Source: Oncomelania hupensis (Eukaryota; Mollusca; Gastropoda; Littorinimorpha; Pomatiopsidae). Taken from it: a stretch of 64,000 nt of DNA. Shown here in pieces: positions 63,386 to 64,000 of the stretch. The stretch is taken from NCBI GenBank assembly GCA_036898135.1, contig CM072514.1, positions 78,395,442-78,459,441 of the forward strand. Direction: 5' to 3'. Within the stretch, counting starts at the first letter, position 1; each line of letters begins with the position of its first letter. The translations under genes were made by a program, and so were the position numbers. The notes under the pieces were generated by a model that saw only the letters and a program-made list of their open reading frames with translations, had not been told where the DNA came from and did not search any database.

Positions 63386-64000
63386 TTTGAGGAACAGAGG
63401 CTTGATACAACCTTCAGAGCCTTTGGAATGGAAATAAGTGCAGTAATATGATGACAAACAACACCAATGGCATCAATATGGACATCAAAGTCCAAGGCCA
63501 ATCCATCAACACAGTGCATAGTTTCAAATATTTAGGAGCCATTGTATCAGACAATGGGTCCCGACAGGAAGTCCTCTCCAGGATCGCAGAAACAAGGTTG
63601 AAGCCCATTTGGAAAGACAGGACCATCGGTCTACAATCCAAGGTAAGGCTGCCGCGCTCCCTTGTCATCTACATCTTCCTATACACTTGCGAAACATGGA
63701 CCCTCACAGCAGATCTACAACGAAAAATATAATGCATGGAGATGAGGTGCTACAGAAGACTTCTGAGCATTCTCTAAACCAAGCACCTCACCAACAACGA
63801 AGTCCGACAGACCGTCACACAAGCCATTGGACAACCCGATGACATGCTCACAGTGGTGAAGAAACGGAAACTCCGATGATATGACCACGTCAAAAGAGCA
63901 TCCGGCCTTACAAAGACCATCTTGCAAGGCACGGTGCAAGGAGGCAAAAGAAGAGGGAGACAGAAAAAGAGGTGGGAAGAAAGCATTCGAGAATGGACTG
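63386..64000 (+). mobile_element. LINE family A, copy 11 (+ strand, runs off the window)
   Basis: MMTNNTNGINMDIKVQGQSI and SFKYLGAIVSDNGSRQEVLS at 63448-63580, LKPIWKDRTIGLQSKVRLPR, YTCETWTLTADLQRKI, a stop at 63732, then the HGDEVLQ... shadow of MEMRCYRRLL and frame-shifted KKRKLR and REWTG regions up to the window end. The preceding ctttggaatggaaataagtg is the usual AFGMEISA. Defective, 5'-truncated. Confidence 0.85.

Overview
This is a eukaryotic, probably lophotrochozoan/molluscan, genomic window. The evidence is canonical GT-AG splice sites, exons separated by 7-12 kb introns, abundant non-LTR retrotransposons, Ty3/gypsy LTR elements, MITEs, tRNA- and 5S-rRNA-derived SINE-like sequence and long microsatellites. 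Nothing prokaryotic is present. The molluscan assignment is an inference from the repeat style, not a proof.

The only host gene I can support is an ABCA-subfamily (ABCA3-like) ABC transporter on the + strand. Six exons lie in ABCA order: the C-terminal end of nucleotide-binding half 1 (2700-2949), TM7 (15298-15544), extracellular loop 2 (27150-27335 and 34601-34756), TM8 (43121-43250) and TM9-11 (54824-55076). The four junctions from 15544 to 54824 are phase-compatible (2/1, 2/1, 2/1, 0/0). The gene is open at both ends: the start and NBD1 core lie upstream of the window, the rest of TMD2 and NBD2 downstream. A linker exon between 2950 and 15297 was probably missed.

Nearly everything else is intronic transposon. 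LINE family A (3' tail of TATCC/GGATA tandem units) has 11 copies, 7 on the minus and 4 on the plus strand. CR1/L2-like LINEs have 4 copies. A third LINE (LINE C, tail of AAGTTCC units) has a 1075-aa open frame at 29545-32772 and is nested in the 3' UTR of a CR1-like copy. DNA transposons include a FLYWCH/MULE relic (1-1395), a 543-bp foldback MITE (1638-2180), three hAT-like elements each with a 6-bp target duplication (6215-7344, 16628-18149, 36178-36632), and a PIF/Harbinger-like element with TTA duplications (48954-49725). LTR elements include a decayed Mag-like gypsy pol (about 19100-24356) broken by a solo LTR, two other solo LTRs with 5-bp duplications (7979-10062, 51637-53250), and a complete young element at 56621-63263.

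The last is the most notable object. Its two 1719-bp LTRs differ at only three positions that I found, and a 5-bp CCAAT duplication flanks it. Its pol order is protease - integrase zinc finger - RT - RNase H, the unusual Gmr1-type order. Separate internal deletions have removed the catalytic cores of integrase, RT and RNase H, while gag and protease stay open. It looks like a recently mobilised non-autonomous derivative. A second theme is a dispersed noncoding repeat dense in TCAAGGTCA motifs (nuclear-receptor extended half-sites) through the ABCA introns.
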